A DNA stretch of 64,000 nt from Hexactinellida sp. DTS-2022 (GCA_028753945.1 JAPNXP010000010.1:5087042-5151041); one strand, 5' to 3'; positions 46,828 through 59,802 are shown, counted from the first letter of the stretch. The notes: generated by a model from the letters alone, not told the origin. Numbers and translations: made by a program.

Positions 46828-49800
46828 ATGAAAATACTATCAATATTGACTATTATTCTCTATTTGGGGATATTTTCACATCAAACAACAGGTAAACATA
46901 TGAAATTTTTTTAAATATATTTGCTATGTTAAAGCATAGATACGTAAGTATTCATTAAATGATTATTTGTAACATGATAAACAATCTCATATTATGAAGG
47001 GAATCTGAGCTCTATTTCTAAAATATATATTTATTAGACATTCAATACATACTTTAATTTCCCAATATTTCTAAAAATAATTATTAATATCACTCAAAAT
47101 ACATTATTTCTTGATTTAATCACATATTTGCATATTATCACAGACTAAATACGACAATTTGTTTGTTAATATTTATTTGGATCAAATATATATAATTAAC
47201 AATGTTCAATAATGTAATGTCACTCTTATTGATATAATTTAGGCCGAAGTGTGGTGCAAAATACACTATGTCGTGTAATGTCGGGTTGAAATAATGCACT
47301 TTTCAAAACTTAGTTTAACTAGGAAGTACAGTCGACTCCGCTTAATAGAGTTACCTCGGGACCAGGTTACTTTGGCCCGATTAAGCGGAGAATCTATTAA
47401 CCGAAAATATTTTAAGTCAAACTGTCATTCCGTCCTATAAATCCTGTGAAATTTTGATCCAATTAACCGGTGGAATCTATTACCCGGTGGCTCTATTATT
47501 AAGCGGAATCGACTGCATATTTCAATGCTATATTTATATGTAAATGTCGGTACAATTTCACTATCTTACCTCACCTAGATATTTTTGTGTTTTGTTATAG
47601 GTTATTTTTTTAATGGATAGAGCTTTGAAAATAATGAGTGTTGGTCGAAACAGGGAGAAATCGGATAAAAATTGAGTTAGTTAGGCCAAATTTTGTGTTA
47701 TAAGCCAAAATCTATGGGAAACTTAAAATATAGCAAGATTATTTGGAATTTCGAATTTTGTGGTTAAACGCTTTATTTTGATGATTGCCTATCGTATTAA
47801 AAAAAAAAAATGAAAATTAGAAGAAAAATTTTTTTTATAAAAAAAAAATAAAAAAAAAATTTATTTAAAAATAATAGATTAAAAATAAAAAGATAGGCAA
47901 TCATCAAAATAAAGCGTTTAACCACAAAATTCGAAATTCCAAATAATCTTGCTATATTTTAAGTTTCCCATAGATTTTGGCTTATAACACAAAATTTGGC
48001 CTAACTAACTCAATTTTTATCCGATTTCTCCCTGTTTCGACCAACACTCATTATTTTCAAAGCTCTATCCATTAAAAAAATAACCTATAACAAAACACAA
48101 AAATATCTAGGTGAGGTAAGATAGTGAAATTGTACCTAAATGTCTTGCCATAATTACAAATTTATATCGATATTCCAAATTATTTTTGGAGGCATTTTCT
48201 ATATAGCGTCTTACAAAAACAGACAGTAGCTATACAGTTATGGCAGTAAATACTGTATTATAGCCCTAAGTTTATTACCGTCTCAGGTCATATGTTTACT
48301 GCGGTGGTTGAATCTGGTTAATCACTTCACTATCAATCTTCTCATTTGTATCTATACAAGCTGTTAAATACTCATTGATGAATATTCCTTCATTTTAGAG
48401 TTAAGAATATGTTAGAAATTTTCAAATGTGATTGGATATATGACTTATTAGTTATTTAACTTATTTTACAGTAATTTTGAGTTAAACTATGGTTAATGGA
48501 ATACGTAGAGCAATCAATTAAATAAAAGATATTAAATAATCCGTATATAACTGTCCAATTTTGAATAATAATATCCATTTTTTAATCATTGAAATTTGAT
48601 CATGATTTTTCATTCATGTTGTCAAGGAAATGTGATATGTTAATAATATAGATTAATTATATAAGTAATAAACAGCTTTTTATTAAATGAAACTTATTTA
48701 GGTCTTAACTTAGTTGAGTATTCCTGTCAATGCTCAAATTATTACTGCTATACTATCAGGGAAGAGAAAGTTAACTGGGATACTGCTAATGCTACTTGTG
48801 TACAGCAAGGAGACATATTAATTGAGCATATATACTATTGGATAAATCCATTCATTAAAGCTAATAATCGAGGAGATTATTGGACTGGATATAGGAGAGT
48901 TGGGAATACTTCTGAATTTCAATCGACAGATGGGGATACTTTTCCAGAGTATTATCAGAATTACTGGAAGGAGAATCATCCACTGTATGGTAATGACTGT
49001 GTGGGATTTGATGGAGAAATCATTAAGTTAATATCGTTAGACTGCAGCACTAGTCATACTGCGGTTTGTGAGTTTGGTAAGTATATTTAATAAATTAACT
49101 AAGCAGATTTCTCTGGCATATTTTTGCCCATTTTTGAATAATTTCTTGTCAAAATTAAAATATGTCTAGGTAAGTTGCAGGTATCCTTGAGAAGCTACAG
49201 GTATAGAAGGGCTCGTATAAATAATCGAATATCAAAATAACTATTGCAAATTAAATATTTAGTTACAAAGAATAATACCTATAGCCAATTGGTACTTGTA
49301 TAATACTCAATAAGATAAACTTTATGTATAACAAGAGAATATATTAAACATATGGAGATACATATACATGTTTATAGATCATGAGACGTGTCAAAACAGA
49401 GTGCAAGAGTATGCCAGAATACAATATTATAAGGATGTTTGCTCTTCTGTAGTAAGTTGTATATTATTATACATCTTCCCTGGATTTGTCAAATTGTTTC
49501 ATTGGTTTATTTGAATTCGAAATATCTATTGTTAAAATTAATTGTCACCCATTTTTCAACTAAATATGAGAGGAAAATTTTGATTTACATTAGCATTTTT
49601 ACCCACAAATCGCATAGTTTCCTTGAAAATATGTTATGTAGAGTTATTTTATTATTTTATGAATATGTTTTAATTAAGCCTTTTGACAGTCAATTTACTT
49701 AGAATGAGAGATAGATTAACAATTCAAGAAATAGTTTCTCCCATAATATTAATCTACTTCGTATATTTAGTTCAGCTTTGGTATCCCAACAGAAAGCTCT

Positions 49801-52800
49801 TTAAGGAATTTGACTCTAAACTTTAACTTAACTACAGATGATATTATAAACTTCTATGACTATCCACAGGGTAAGAATTCAATGCAAGTACTATTTACTT
49901 TAATGATGATTAATGAATGATATTTATTCTTTCTATTTATAGATATTGTTATCACTCAACTGAGAGCAAACACGCAGATACAAATACCAATATATGGATA
50001 CATTACACAAAACACTAGTATACAGATAAGAACTAATACATTTCAAGGTGAATAGTTAATAATGATACTAATATTATTATATGTATATTAAATCATAGTG
50101 ATGTAAGAATTGGTTGAGGAACTGGAACGAGCTACGTACATACTTTAAATCTGGTAGGGGTGGGGAATAATTTATCTTAAACAAGTTTAAAATTTTATAA
50201 AATATCCACATTTTCAATCCAAAATGGTGAATAATTCCTATATGATTTCCTGTATTATATTCAACCGTGTGTATAATAGCAGTACAAAACGAAAAAAATT
50301 GTCATTTTTGTCAAGTGGCCGTTATTAACAGATTCGACTGTATTCATTTAATTTGAAATAGATAGATGCTTTGAAGGAATGGCGATTATAATGGGAATTT
50401 GCACAAATAATAATTGTTTGGTAACTATTTTTGTGCAAAAAGTGTGGAATCAAATATAATTACGTTGGCATAGATGTGTATAATATTATTGAATGTTTAT
50501 TATTCCACTCTTATAGAAAATACAAGCCTGGTTATTCATAAAACTTCTGATACAAGCAAATTCGAAAATAGTTCTTTAAAGTAAGTTCTGGATTCATATT
50601 TAGGGTATTTCACTATCACACTTCGGTATAATTTGAGTTATTTATGTTCCTTGTTATATCAGAGAAACAATTTTGTGTAAAAGTAATCAAGGAAACTGAA
50701 ATAGCACCTAAGTATAAAGTAAAATACCTTAATGCATATTCACTCAGAGATACGTATTTATATTTAGTCTTTCAACTTTAGATTGGGAAGTGACATAATT
50801 ACCATTTACACAAGCTACAACTCTACTACAAATTTAACAATTGTCTTTGAACATTCCTACTCTGATTTCAATGTAAGTTTGATTATAAATCGAGACATGG
50901 CCTACTTAATATACGGCTATATATGTCGCCGAGAAGGCCATAAAACAAAGAGGCCAGTTTCTAATTTTCAAAATGGAGAATTGATCTTTATTCGAATAAT
51001 TAGCAATGATAGAGCTGAAAAGTGTATTATAGCTATATAGGAATATGGTATCCAGGTATACATAGCACCCTCAAGAATTGTGATATGTCATCATCTGATG
51101 ACGTTATGGTTATTTTGGTTGCGAATTATCTTGTTTTTCTAGCATACTTTTAACATAGTTAAACGCGTTATAAATGTTCAAAATTGGAACATAGTTATAC
51201 CCAGAAGTAGTAGAATAAAATATATCGAAATTATAAATGGAATGTTGACACATTCCTCAGTTGCCATGGAAAATGTATATTTCCTAAAATGTACCATAAC
51301 TCAAAAACTATAAATGTTATGTAAACTAGACTGGTACTGATCTGCCCGGAATAGGTAACTTCCTATTCATCGATAATACATTTTATATGCCTAACTTCAA
51401 TAATTTTTGAGATAATGAGTCATTACCTAATAATGAATTAAGTGTTAATTATCACATTATCTGCTATGTATACCTGGATACCATATTCCTATATAGCTAT
51501 AATACACTTTTCAGCTCTATCATTGCTGATTATTCGAATAAAGATCAATTCTCCATTTTGAAAATTAGAAACTGGCCTCTTTGTTTTATGGCCTTCTCGG
51601 CGACATATATAGCCGTATATTAAGTAGGCCATGATCGAGAGTACGTAATACAAAATTAATGAAATATTATTTTAGATTGTAATTAAATCTGTTAACTGAA
51701 ATACTTTATTTAGAAAGATGATGCGTGTTTATATCTGAGCTCAGACGGGTGAGTAATACTTTCTTTTGTATTTATTTATATTATTAAATGTGAGGATAAT
51801 TATTAATCTGTTCCTAGAAATTGGTCAACTGTTGGAGGGCATACAAGCTTTATTTCAAATAAAATCATACTGTGTACCATCTATCATCAAGGAATAAGTA
51901 CCATAGCAGTAGGAAGAAATTATAGCTATACCAATACAGATTATAGCTATACCTATACCAACTCTATCGACTATAGTATATATTACAAGTTAAGTTATCC
52001 TCTCATAGTCATATGTATGATCTCTGCATTGCTCTTCTTAACATCTCTTATCATATTCATTGTTTCTTGGAAGAAATTCTTTTCTCACGATATTAATGTA
52101 GTCCATTTCAACAACACACTTGCTCTATTCCTGGCTATGTTAAGTGTACCATTGGTATATCTAGGATACATTAATTATAAAGGTACCCATGGATGCATTG
52201 TAATATCATTTGTTCTCCAGTTCCTATGGATTAACGTATTTCTATCCTCTCTCTCCATAGCTATAGTAGTCTTCTACACAATATGGGTAGTCAGCATTAG
52301 AAACACAGCTAGGAAGTTGTACAAATACTTAATTCCTATTTGTTGGGGTGTCTCTCTCTTGTGGGCTACAGCCTGGGTATTGTACAATACACTAACTGTC
52401 AATCCCTGTGACCGAGCTTATTATTCTGAGCAATGTTTTGTTTTCAACAGAAACTTAAAGTTGGAAATTGGTTGGTCATTTCTAGGCCCAATGGTTGCAA
52501 TCCTCTTAACAAACGCTATATTGCTAATCCTGACTCTCTTTAAGATCTGGTTAGCACTTAGGAACCAGAATAGTCAGGAGGGAGAGTTGAAGAGACTCCG
52601 TAGAGTTGCTATTGGGGGAATTCTGTTGATACCAGCGTTAGGTCTCCCTTTTATTTCATTGCTAGTAATACAATTGTATGATGCCACTAAATACTATGAT
52701 GCCTCGAATAAAGCCTCATATGATGAATCCAGCATCCATAATAATATCCTATCTCCCTTTATCGTCTGTTTCATCAACTCTCCTATAGGCATAGCACATT

Positions 52801-53021
52801 TTATACTGATAACGTGTCAGATAAAGGAAACAATCCTTCGCAAATACTGTTGCTGTTGTCGCAGAATAACTTCCCGAAAAATTGCTCATTCCCTCCACCT
52901 TAATATTGCTAGAAAAGTCCCTAAACTTAACCAAGATACGCCTAATGAAGTTATTCCAATTTCTGTTCCTGCGACAGAATCCACTATGTACTCCAATGGT
53001 TCTATTGAACCAGGTAACTAA
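46828..53021 (+). CDS. Adhesion-type 7TM receptor with N-terminal C-type lectin domain
   Basis: About 703 aa in nine exons: 46828-46891, 48702-49076, 49378-49451, 49771-49870, 49943-50047, 50517-50580, 50782-50872, 51714-51748, 51818-53021. Frames join without a stop across all GT/AG junctions (phases 1,1,0,1,1,2,0,2). Signal peptide MKILSILTIILYLGIF; C-type lectin domain (residues ~22-146); a beta-rich, N-glycosylation-site-rich linker (~147-290); a GPS-like cysteine box (CLYLSS..NWS..LCTIYHQG); seven hydrophobic spans (TM1 ~364-388) with CIVISFVLQFLWINVF in TM3, GWSFLGP in TM5 and a CCCC cluster after TM7. WSFLGP and the short C-tail fit class B2 adhesion GPCRs. The GPS cleavage triplet (HLS/HLT) reads HQG, so self-cleavage is doubtful. 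Ligand unknown. Confidence 0.85.
47339..47515. mobile_element. Tigger-like MITE, intron 1 of the 7TM gene
   Basis: TA-CAGTCGACTCCGCTTAATAG at the left and CTATTATTAAGCGGAATCGACTG at the right; right TA lost. GATTAAGCGGA and ATTAACCGG units inside. Confidence 0.65.
47549..48136. mobile_element. 588-bp foldback element with 8-bp duplication
   Basis: Exact TAAATGTC duplication (47541-47548, 48137-48144) and ends GGTACAATTTCACTATC / inverse. Arms of about 260 bp look identical apart from the centre, an A/T run at about 47799-47880. GG-starting ends plus 8 bp recall Merlin-type elements, but that is a guess. It lies in intron 1 of the 7TM gene. Confidence 0.85.
50896..51633. mobile_element. P-type-like MITE, copy 2, carrying the foldback core
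   Basis: Exact 7-bp duplication ATCGAGA (50889-50895, 51634-51640) with CATGGCCTACTTAA ends, as at 14916-15704. The middle is the core of the foldback elements at 7632 and 24211 (ATGGAGAATTGATCTTTATTC..), with most of the right arm deleted. It lies in intron 7 of the 7TM gene. Confidence 0.88.
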
Positions 53022-53663
53022 TTTATTTGTTGTATTGTTGTGTGTTTCTTATGATACTTTAATTGATTGAATTCCCATTCCCCTTTGTTTAGTAACTAGT
53101 TATTAGATTTGCCTAATTAGTTGGTAATCTATTTGTGTGCTACTACTTTGCAGTTATAAATTTGTATTACATATTGTTGTTGTTTTCAATTATTAAAGTG
53201 ATGTTAATATACAATTCCCAAAATAACATTAAGAATAATGGACGCTAAATTAGCTAATAAGTACATATTTAACCATTTAACTAATAACAACTTAAATAGG
53301 GTTTGCATTAAGTTAAGTTGAATTAGCTTTTTATGAAGTCTCTCTATTATGAACACAATTTTTGGTCACTTGAATGTTCGTAATCTCACAGTAAATGTAA
53401 CCAAGATTTTTGCGGCCATTTTGACTTAAATAATAACAAATAAATTTTCCATTTCACGCGCCAATACGTAAATTAATTTTATTCCCCCGCCTTAAATCAG
53501 GCGCTAAAGAGTTAAGCGCGTTAAATATCATCTCTATAAGATCATAAACTCAACTATTGAATCAGTAATATAACCCAAATTACTGTACATTATTGGACTA
53601 GTATGAATGATGCATGTTGATCGTAGTCAATTGAATTCATTATAGCGAATAGTATCTATAGAG

Positions 53664-53776
53664 CAGTGGTTCTCAACCTTTTTTCACCCGCGGACCCCCT
53701 GCCATTAACCGTAATATAAACCCCAAGATGTCCGCGGACCCCTTTTGGGTCGCGGACCCCAGGTTGAGAACCACTG
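53664..53776. mobile_element. 113-bp hAT MITE with Charlie/SPIN-type ends
   Basis: Exact 8-bp duplication CTATAGAG (53656-53663, 53777-53784). Ends CAGTGGTTCTCAACCTT and GGTTGAGAACCACTG; interior CGCGGACCCC repeats. The terminus resembles the widely distributed hAT-Charlie/SPIN consensus of vertebrates, known from memory and unchecked. Confidence 0.88.
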
Positions 53777-54150
53777 CTATAGAGTAACATATTATAGTAA
53801 GTTAACACGTCTTTGATGTTGAGAGAAAATGAATTTTTTTCTTGAGAGATGTTCTCGATAGCGTAGAATCAGTTTATTACAGGCTTCCACAGCCTCTTCA
53901 GAAAACTCTTTCAACCCAAAGCCATCGTTGAAATCACGAATTAGTTCAGTGCAATGCGCTAAGAGTTTATGCAAGTATGGACTTATTTTGGGCCATGGAT
54001 AAGTAGTGATAATTAATTCATGTCTCTTTTGCTAGTAATCAAGTTTTTCAGTGTTTATCTCATGGCTACTGTTGAAAATCCGTAATAAATATTGCAGAAA
54101 GATTAGTGTGAATCGCGAATAAATCATTAGTAAACTTTGAAGGTATTAGA

Positions 54151-54306
54151 CAGAGGCGGAACAAAGAGGGGGGCAGGGGGGGGCATCAGCCCCCCAAAAT
54201 TTGAGGCTGCCCTCCCTCTGAGCATAAAATCCTTATAGAGGTTCCTCCTGAAACCCCTCTGCCCCCCCAGTGCTCCCCCTGCCGAAAAATCCTGGCTCCG
54301 CCTCTG
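54151..54306. mobile_element. hAT-like MITE (CAGAGGCGGA ends) inside the Transib relic
   Basis: Flanks GTATTAGA and TTATTAGA agree at 7 of 8. CAGAGGCGGA..GGGGGG and CCTGGCTCCGCCTCTG are inverted, with C/G runs inside. Same style as 31035-31185. Confidence 0.75.
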
Positions 54307-54532
54307 TTATTAGAGAGGATACATGCAAAATGAAATCATTTTTATTCGAAAAGCACTGCCGAGCAACGTTTCCTGTTGAAGATGTGCCACCATCACTAGG
54401 TTGATCGATTCTAAGTCCAGTTTTTTTTAATATGATTTTTTTAAAATTTGTTTAGAATCTTTAGATGTTGGATTCCATGAACATTTTTCTAATTGTAGGT
54501 GGTATACCAAGAGCATAAACCATCTAAAAACA

Positions 54533-54838
54533 CATAGGCGTCGATATTTTTGGTATCCTTCAAAATCTGGGGGGGGCCAAAAAAGGTTTATCTCTATACC
54601 TCATTATTAATATTATCTCATTATTAATATCACTACATAATTAACAATAAATTAACAATTTGTTTTTGTAACACCTTGCGAATCAATCTGTAGAATGAAT
54701 AGTCGCATTCATTGTAAAAAACAATCAATCTATGAAACATCGAGGTTAATAAACTGGGGGGGCCTGGGATACTCGGCCCCCCCAGTTTTAAAAACTAGGG
54801 GGGCCTGCCCCCCTGCCCCCCCATTAATGACGCCTATG
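54533..54838. mobile_element. MITE with CATAGGCGTC ends inside the Transib relic
   Basis: Exact 8-bp duplication TAAAAACA (54525-54532, 54839-54846). Ends CATAGGCGTC and GACGCCTATG. Interior has GGGGGGGCC runs. A second copy is at 62129-62499. Confidence 0.85.
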
Positions 54839-56329
54839 TAAAAACACAAGTGTAACTGTGTAAAGGGGAAGCCGACATGATGTTTTGTCAGAAACTGGTT
54901 CATGTGTGATATCCAATCGGCTAGAAATTCATCCTTATCAACGAAATTGAAGAGATCAATTGCATCTGAAATGTTTCTATTTATAGGAAACCCGCCTCTA
55001 ACCATTTCCAAGTCCTTAATCTCATCGATATTTGCAGGACAAAGTTGACAGTGTGCGCCACCAGCCCCGCTTAGCACAGTGGTTTATTGACAGGGAGTGG
55101 GACAATTTTTACCTATTCTGATCTCCTCAAAAACGTTTTTATCGGGTTCAGCATAATCGAGAATCTAGGTAACTGTTTTTACAGTTAAAAATTCCAAGTA
55201 GAATTAGAAATATGATTATTCATCAGTTCATGCTCGTGTATCTCAGTAGGTTTCTATCAGATAGAGCTGTTTCGTAAAAATATGTCCGGGTGTAATAAAA
55301 TGTCCGGATATATATACGGACATTCTATTACAGACCATGGATATCACTGTAATAAAATGTCCAGTTGTAAAATAATGTCTGGGTAGCAGGGCTTTACATA
55401 AATCATTGATTTTGATTTTAAATCAAAATCATTCAAAAATTCGTGATGTAAAAATCAATCAAAATCAAATCATTCAAAATGTGAGATTGAAAAAATCAAT
55501 CATCAAATCATTTTGATTCACCACAAAATCATCAAAAATCAAAATCAAATCATTTCCAATTACGATGATATAATTTTTTTTGTTACTCCCGACCGAATAC
55601 TAATTTACACACAATAACTGATTTTTTTATAGGTGATCTAAGAATCTTAATCAATATAATAGCTATAATATAAATACAGTACATGTAACTATTAATTAGT
55701 AATCCTTTTCAGATGTACCTATTAAAAGGTCAAAATAACTAATTCCGAGGAGACTAATAAGCGGAGTCGATAGTAATAGTGTAAACGTTAGTATATTTCA
55801 CACATTAAACCGGATCAATCTAAGTATAAGGGTATTGGGTTGTTCCTGGTCAAACTTTGGATTCGATTTAGCTGAGTGATTGTAGTTTCAAACGGGGGTG
55901 AAGTGGAACGATAAAATATACATAGACCCGCAATTGTATTTAACGTGTTCATACTACTATAACCTGCTGAAGTGGAAGAACATATAACATAAATATGGGT
56001 TAGTATTACCATAGCAATCTATATACTAAGGCAATGGCACTCTAGTGAATTACTGGACCATGGATGGCAATTACCATGGGTTTTCCAAATTTCTATTAAT
56101 TGTCATAAAGCCTTTCAGTGGTATTTTAATGTGTAACAAATGTTATATTTTAAATTCTAAGACTACCCAGCCCCAATTCTCATAATATTTGGATATTAAT
56201 TTAGAAATAAATACGTTATTTTTAATGAATTAAATGCAACACAAACAATACAGCATTATACTATATGAACAAATACATAGAATCAAGAAATGGTACATAA
56301 GCAACATGTGAATCCTTTAACTGTTCGAC

Positions 56330-56400
56330 TGACTGTAGACACGCATCGCTCTCTCTAACGCTCGTAGACACATCGCTCTCTCTAAGGCTCGTAGACACAC
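56330..56400. repeat. Short tandem repeat GTAGACACRTCGCTCTCTCTAA
   Basis: Two full units and a partial, near 31 bp, between the left P-type end and the transposase C-terminus. Confidence 0.6.
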
Positions 56401-56443
56401 TCAATAAGTAGTAGAATAACCTATAACAAAACAAGCAAGAAAA

Positions 56444-59400
56444 TTAGTTGTATTTTTTTAGTTTAGTGTTATCTTTATTTAAAACCATGGCATTATAATT
56501 GCGAACCCTCTTTGATAAGATAATGTTTGACCAAGTTAAACACATTTTCTTTAATATATCCCAATTCCAAACACCACAGAAACACCAATCTTTCCAGACA
56601 TCACTGTATCTCTCTGCAATAAAGTTCATAGAGATACTCATCAACAGGCTACGGGATGGTCCAGAATAGAATTCCTTACTTAAAGATTCACAGTTGTCAA
56701 TTTTGAGGAAGGTTTCATATAATATGCAAACACATTTTACCACATAACGAGAAGGATATTTAAGAGAGCCCCTATCCACTAAATCAATCAAAGTATATTG
56801 GGAGCCAACGTCATTGTTAACTTCCACGAGTTTATCTGATGTTAAAAGATGATGGCAAGATAGACAGCCATTAGACTTCTTAAAGTAAGAGAAGACTGCG
56901 TATCCTGCATATAAACGAGACATTCCATTTGAGAAACCTCTATTTCAGGGACTGAAATTTCATTCAATGTGATTAGATAAAGTTCTATATCGTGTTGCTC
57001 CTCATTACAACTATCAAAATCGTCAGCAAATTTATGAAGGTATTCTTTAAGAGAAATACTGTCTTCACAAGAGATAGCACCGTATTTTAGAGCGAACACT
57101 TTTAGAATGTTTGAAAGTTGGAGTCTGCGTTCGCTTTCCAAAATTTGGTTAAATGAAATCTGGTAGTGAGACCCTGACATCTGTCTATATAAACCAAAGT
57201 GGTGCTCCAGCGCATCATTTTGAATTCTTGCAGTTAGAAGGTACTGGTATCCGCAGTTCTCGGTAAGTTGTTTGACCAGCAGTGGTAACGCCTCGCATGT
57301 GTGTCTGAAACTGGTAAAGGTTTGTGGTGTTAACTTTCCATATAAAGATGGCAGATTGTTCCAAAATATCCAACCAAGAGACGACGTTGTTTAAAAATTG
57401 TAAACGAAAATCTCCTGGGTAAATTGGAGCTGAAATTCATCGTTAAAACGTATATCTTTTCCGACCCAGTTGACATTGAATAGTTTCCACACCTGATTGA
57501 TTAATTCAAGGAATTCTACTGTTTGATTCGTGTGTATGATGTCTTTTTCCATTTTCCACGATAATAAGCCGGCATATGTTGTCTCATGGAAAATTTTCAA
57601 AGCAAAACTAACATTTTGTCGTTCTAACCTTGAGGGCCAACACGCTTTCGCTGTTAATCTTGGTGCTCGCTTCAAGACATTACATTTATCAGAATTGAAT
57701 AAATTACGGATATCCTGAAAGGGTGCATAACATAGTTCAGGATAAAGAGATTTAGAGCTAAAATGAGTGGTCGAAATGTTGGTTATAGAAATGGAGACGT
57801 AAAAACTTTTGTTTACGTTACTGATATTTTGTTGTACACATAATTTACATTCAGCAAATTTCGGAAAAATAAATGTATTGTCTAAATTTTTTAGATTTAA
57901 CCAATTATTCCTAATGGACTTAATGATATGAACAAAATCAAAAAACAAAATTAAACTTCTTTGTGGATTGCATGGGTGCTGTACCTTTGGTTCCAGTCTC
58001 GAATTAATTGAAAAGAATTTGTATAAACGAACATTGAGTGGATAATTATCAGTACACACAGCTTCAACAAACAGACCACAAGCTTCGATGTCACAAATAG
58101 TAGATTTAACAATTGGATATAATGATTCTGTAGATGAAGAACCCAAAGGTATTAATCGCACAATGGTGGAAAACTTGGCCGATAAACTAGAAACCATCAT
58201 AGAAAAAACTGTAGTATGTGGATCATCCGGATTACGAATCGACCCAATTACCCTTCCTCCCTTATAGGATGCATCACTACGAATGTGAACTTCATCCATT
58301 TGAAGAATCACATGGCGCTCTAAATCATTAAACGTGGTAGCAATTTCTTGAAGAATTTTAGTATACTCACTCTCTAGGCCAATACTATTTTTGATCTTCA
58401 ACAAATTACGTTCGTGTGGAAGTATTATACAGTTAGAGCTTTGGATAAGCCGATAACAAGCTGGTGAAATTCCGTGAACTTTTAGACAAAAGACCTGAGT
58501 GAGAATATTATAACGACGAGCATGTTTATCAACAATTAAGTATTTCAGCTGATCGAGCAAAAAATTAAGACGAATTAGCATAGAATCATTCTCGGCTTCG
58601 AAATCAAATGTGGAATGGGTAGGATCTAGTGTATCAAAAGCACTAGAAAGATTATGAATGGCATTCTCGACATGTTTTTTCAAAGGGGTCGCTGTGGAAA
58701 TTGAGCAATCTTTTGGACTCATTTCAAATATTTCAACTTCATGAATAATATTTTCTAACAATCTGATATCGTTGAACGAATTACAAGATAGTTTGATTCT
58801 ATTATTTTCTTTATAAAAAGCCTTACAATCTAATTTTTCATCAACAATTATTGAACGTTCGATCGTAGAAATTTCATTATGATAGTGAATCTTAAGAAAT
58901 AGAATGATTGTAGAATTGGGTCGATGAAGAAGCCAACCGTTAGGTAGTTCAATTAGATGTAACTTAGAAATAATACAATTAAGAGTAGAAAGAATAAACT
59001 TAGATTCAGTTTCTTTGAAATCTGCGCGGCTCTTCTGGTAGGCTTCCTGTACCCTCTTCTCCTCCTTAACATCTAAAGATAGTCTTTGACATCTATCAGC
59101 AGCATCTGTCAGATAGCTAGGACAGTTTGGAAAGATGCTAGGGACTGCACACTTCTTCAGAGCCACTTTCTTCCTGATCGTCTCAATCATCTCCATTCCA
59201 TTGAAGTATTGAATGGTCCTCTCTATGTCTTCTTCATGGAAATGGTGTATGCAGACCTTCAAAACAAAAGACATAGAATACAATATAAAAGTAAACATAT
59301 TATAACAAAGTACGTACCTTCAATCGTTTATTCATCTCGTAGTCTTCTCTCTGCCTAGGTATTGCTCGGAACCACTTCTCACGAGTTTCAACATCAGTGG

Positions 59401-59802
59401 GGAAAGAGAAAACAGGTATATGTTGCAGTGTATATCCGCACATGGTGTGTGCGGGCACACACTGGTGTATATCCGCACACAATCAATGAATTAGTCTGGC
59501 TAAAATATGTTGTTAGATGATGAAAATAAAACTCCTACACTTGTGAAAGGGACTATAATGGATTAAAATGTGCAGAAAAGAAAAGCAACAATAAACACCA
59601 AACCTTCCAACGTAATAATTTGCAATAATAATAAATAACTAATCTCGCTAATAAACTTATATTAATAAAACCAACGTCATATAGTGTGTGCGGATATACA
59701 CCAGTGTGTGCCCGCACACACCATGTGCGGGTATACACTGCAACATACATATTCATCTTTGTCAGAATAGTTTGACTTACAACCAGGTACGAGGCATGTC
59801 AT
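56444..59802 (-). pseudogene. P/THAP9-type transposase, nearly intact
   Basis: Start at 59802 (MTCLVPGCKSNYSDKDEY, first THAP cysteines), interrupted by a MITE at 59421-59745, then FSFPTDVETREKWFRAIPRQ to 59303. An intron leads to the 57391-59298 exon, which opens with the last THAP ligands (C-x2-H in KVCIHHFHEEDIE) and carries the RNase-H-like core: QMDEVHIRSDASY, VEAVCTDNYPLNVRLY and FDFVHIIKSIRNNW. One in-frame TAA at 57391 interrupts it; the same frame continues to about 56900 with TARIQNDALEHHFGLYRQMS, the acidic block holding the third catalytic residue. One frameshift near 56900 then leads to the C-terminal cysteine pair (NGCLSCHH). The family performs cut-and-paste transposition. Few lesions, so the copy is young. 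Confidence 0.82.
59421..59745. mobile_element. TGTTGCAGTG MITE inside the P-type transposase
   Basis: TGTTGCAGTGTATATCCGC and GCGGGTATACACTGCAACA are inverted ends; flanks TATA and TACA agree at 3 of 4. GTGTGTGCGGGCACACAC hairpins lie just inside each end. Splits the THAP exon. Confidence 0.75.

Larger units (their letters stand above)
53785..55077 (-). pseudogene. Transib/RAG1-like transposase relic, copy 1
   Basis: Right to left: GAGGAHCQLCPANIDEIKD (a CxxC pair) and GGFPINRNISDAIDLFNF at 55070-54845; LRIDQPSDGGTSSTGNVARQ at about 54420-54365; then LHKLLAHCTELIRDFNDGFG, FSEEAVEACNKLI and YREHLSRK at 53975-53830. The last block parallels the RAG1 core stretch with LAHxxEII, SEGxE and FRRFRKMxAR around its third catalytic glutamate, and Transib transposases share it. 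Two later MITEs (54151-54306, 54533-54838) split it and frameshifts are present. A 5'-truncated copy; the first catalytic aspartate region is not visible. Dead as read. Confidence 0.65.
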
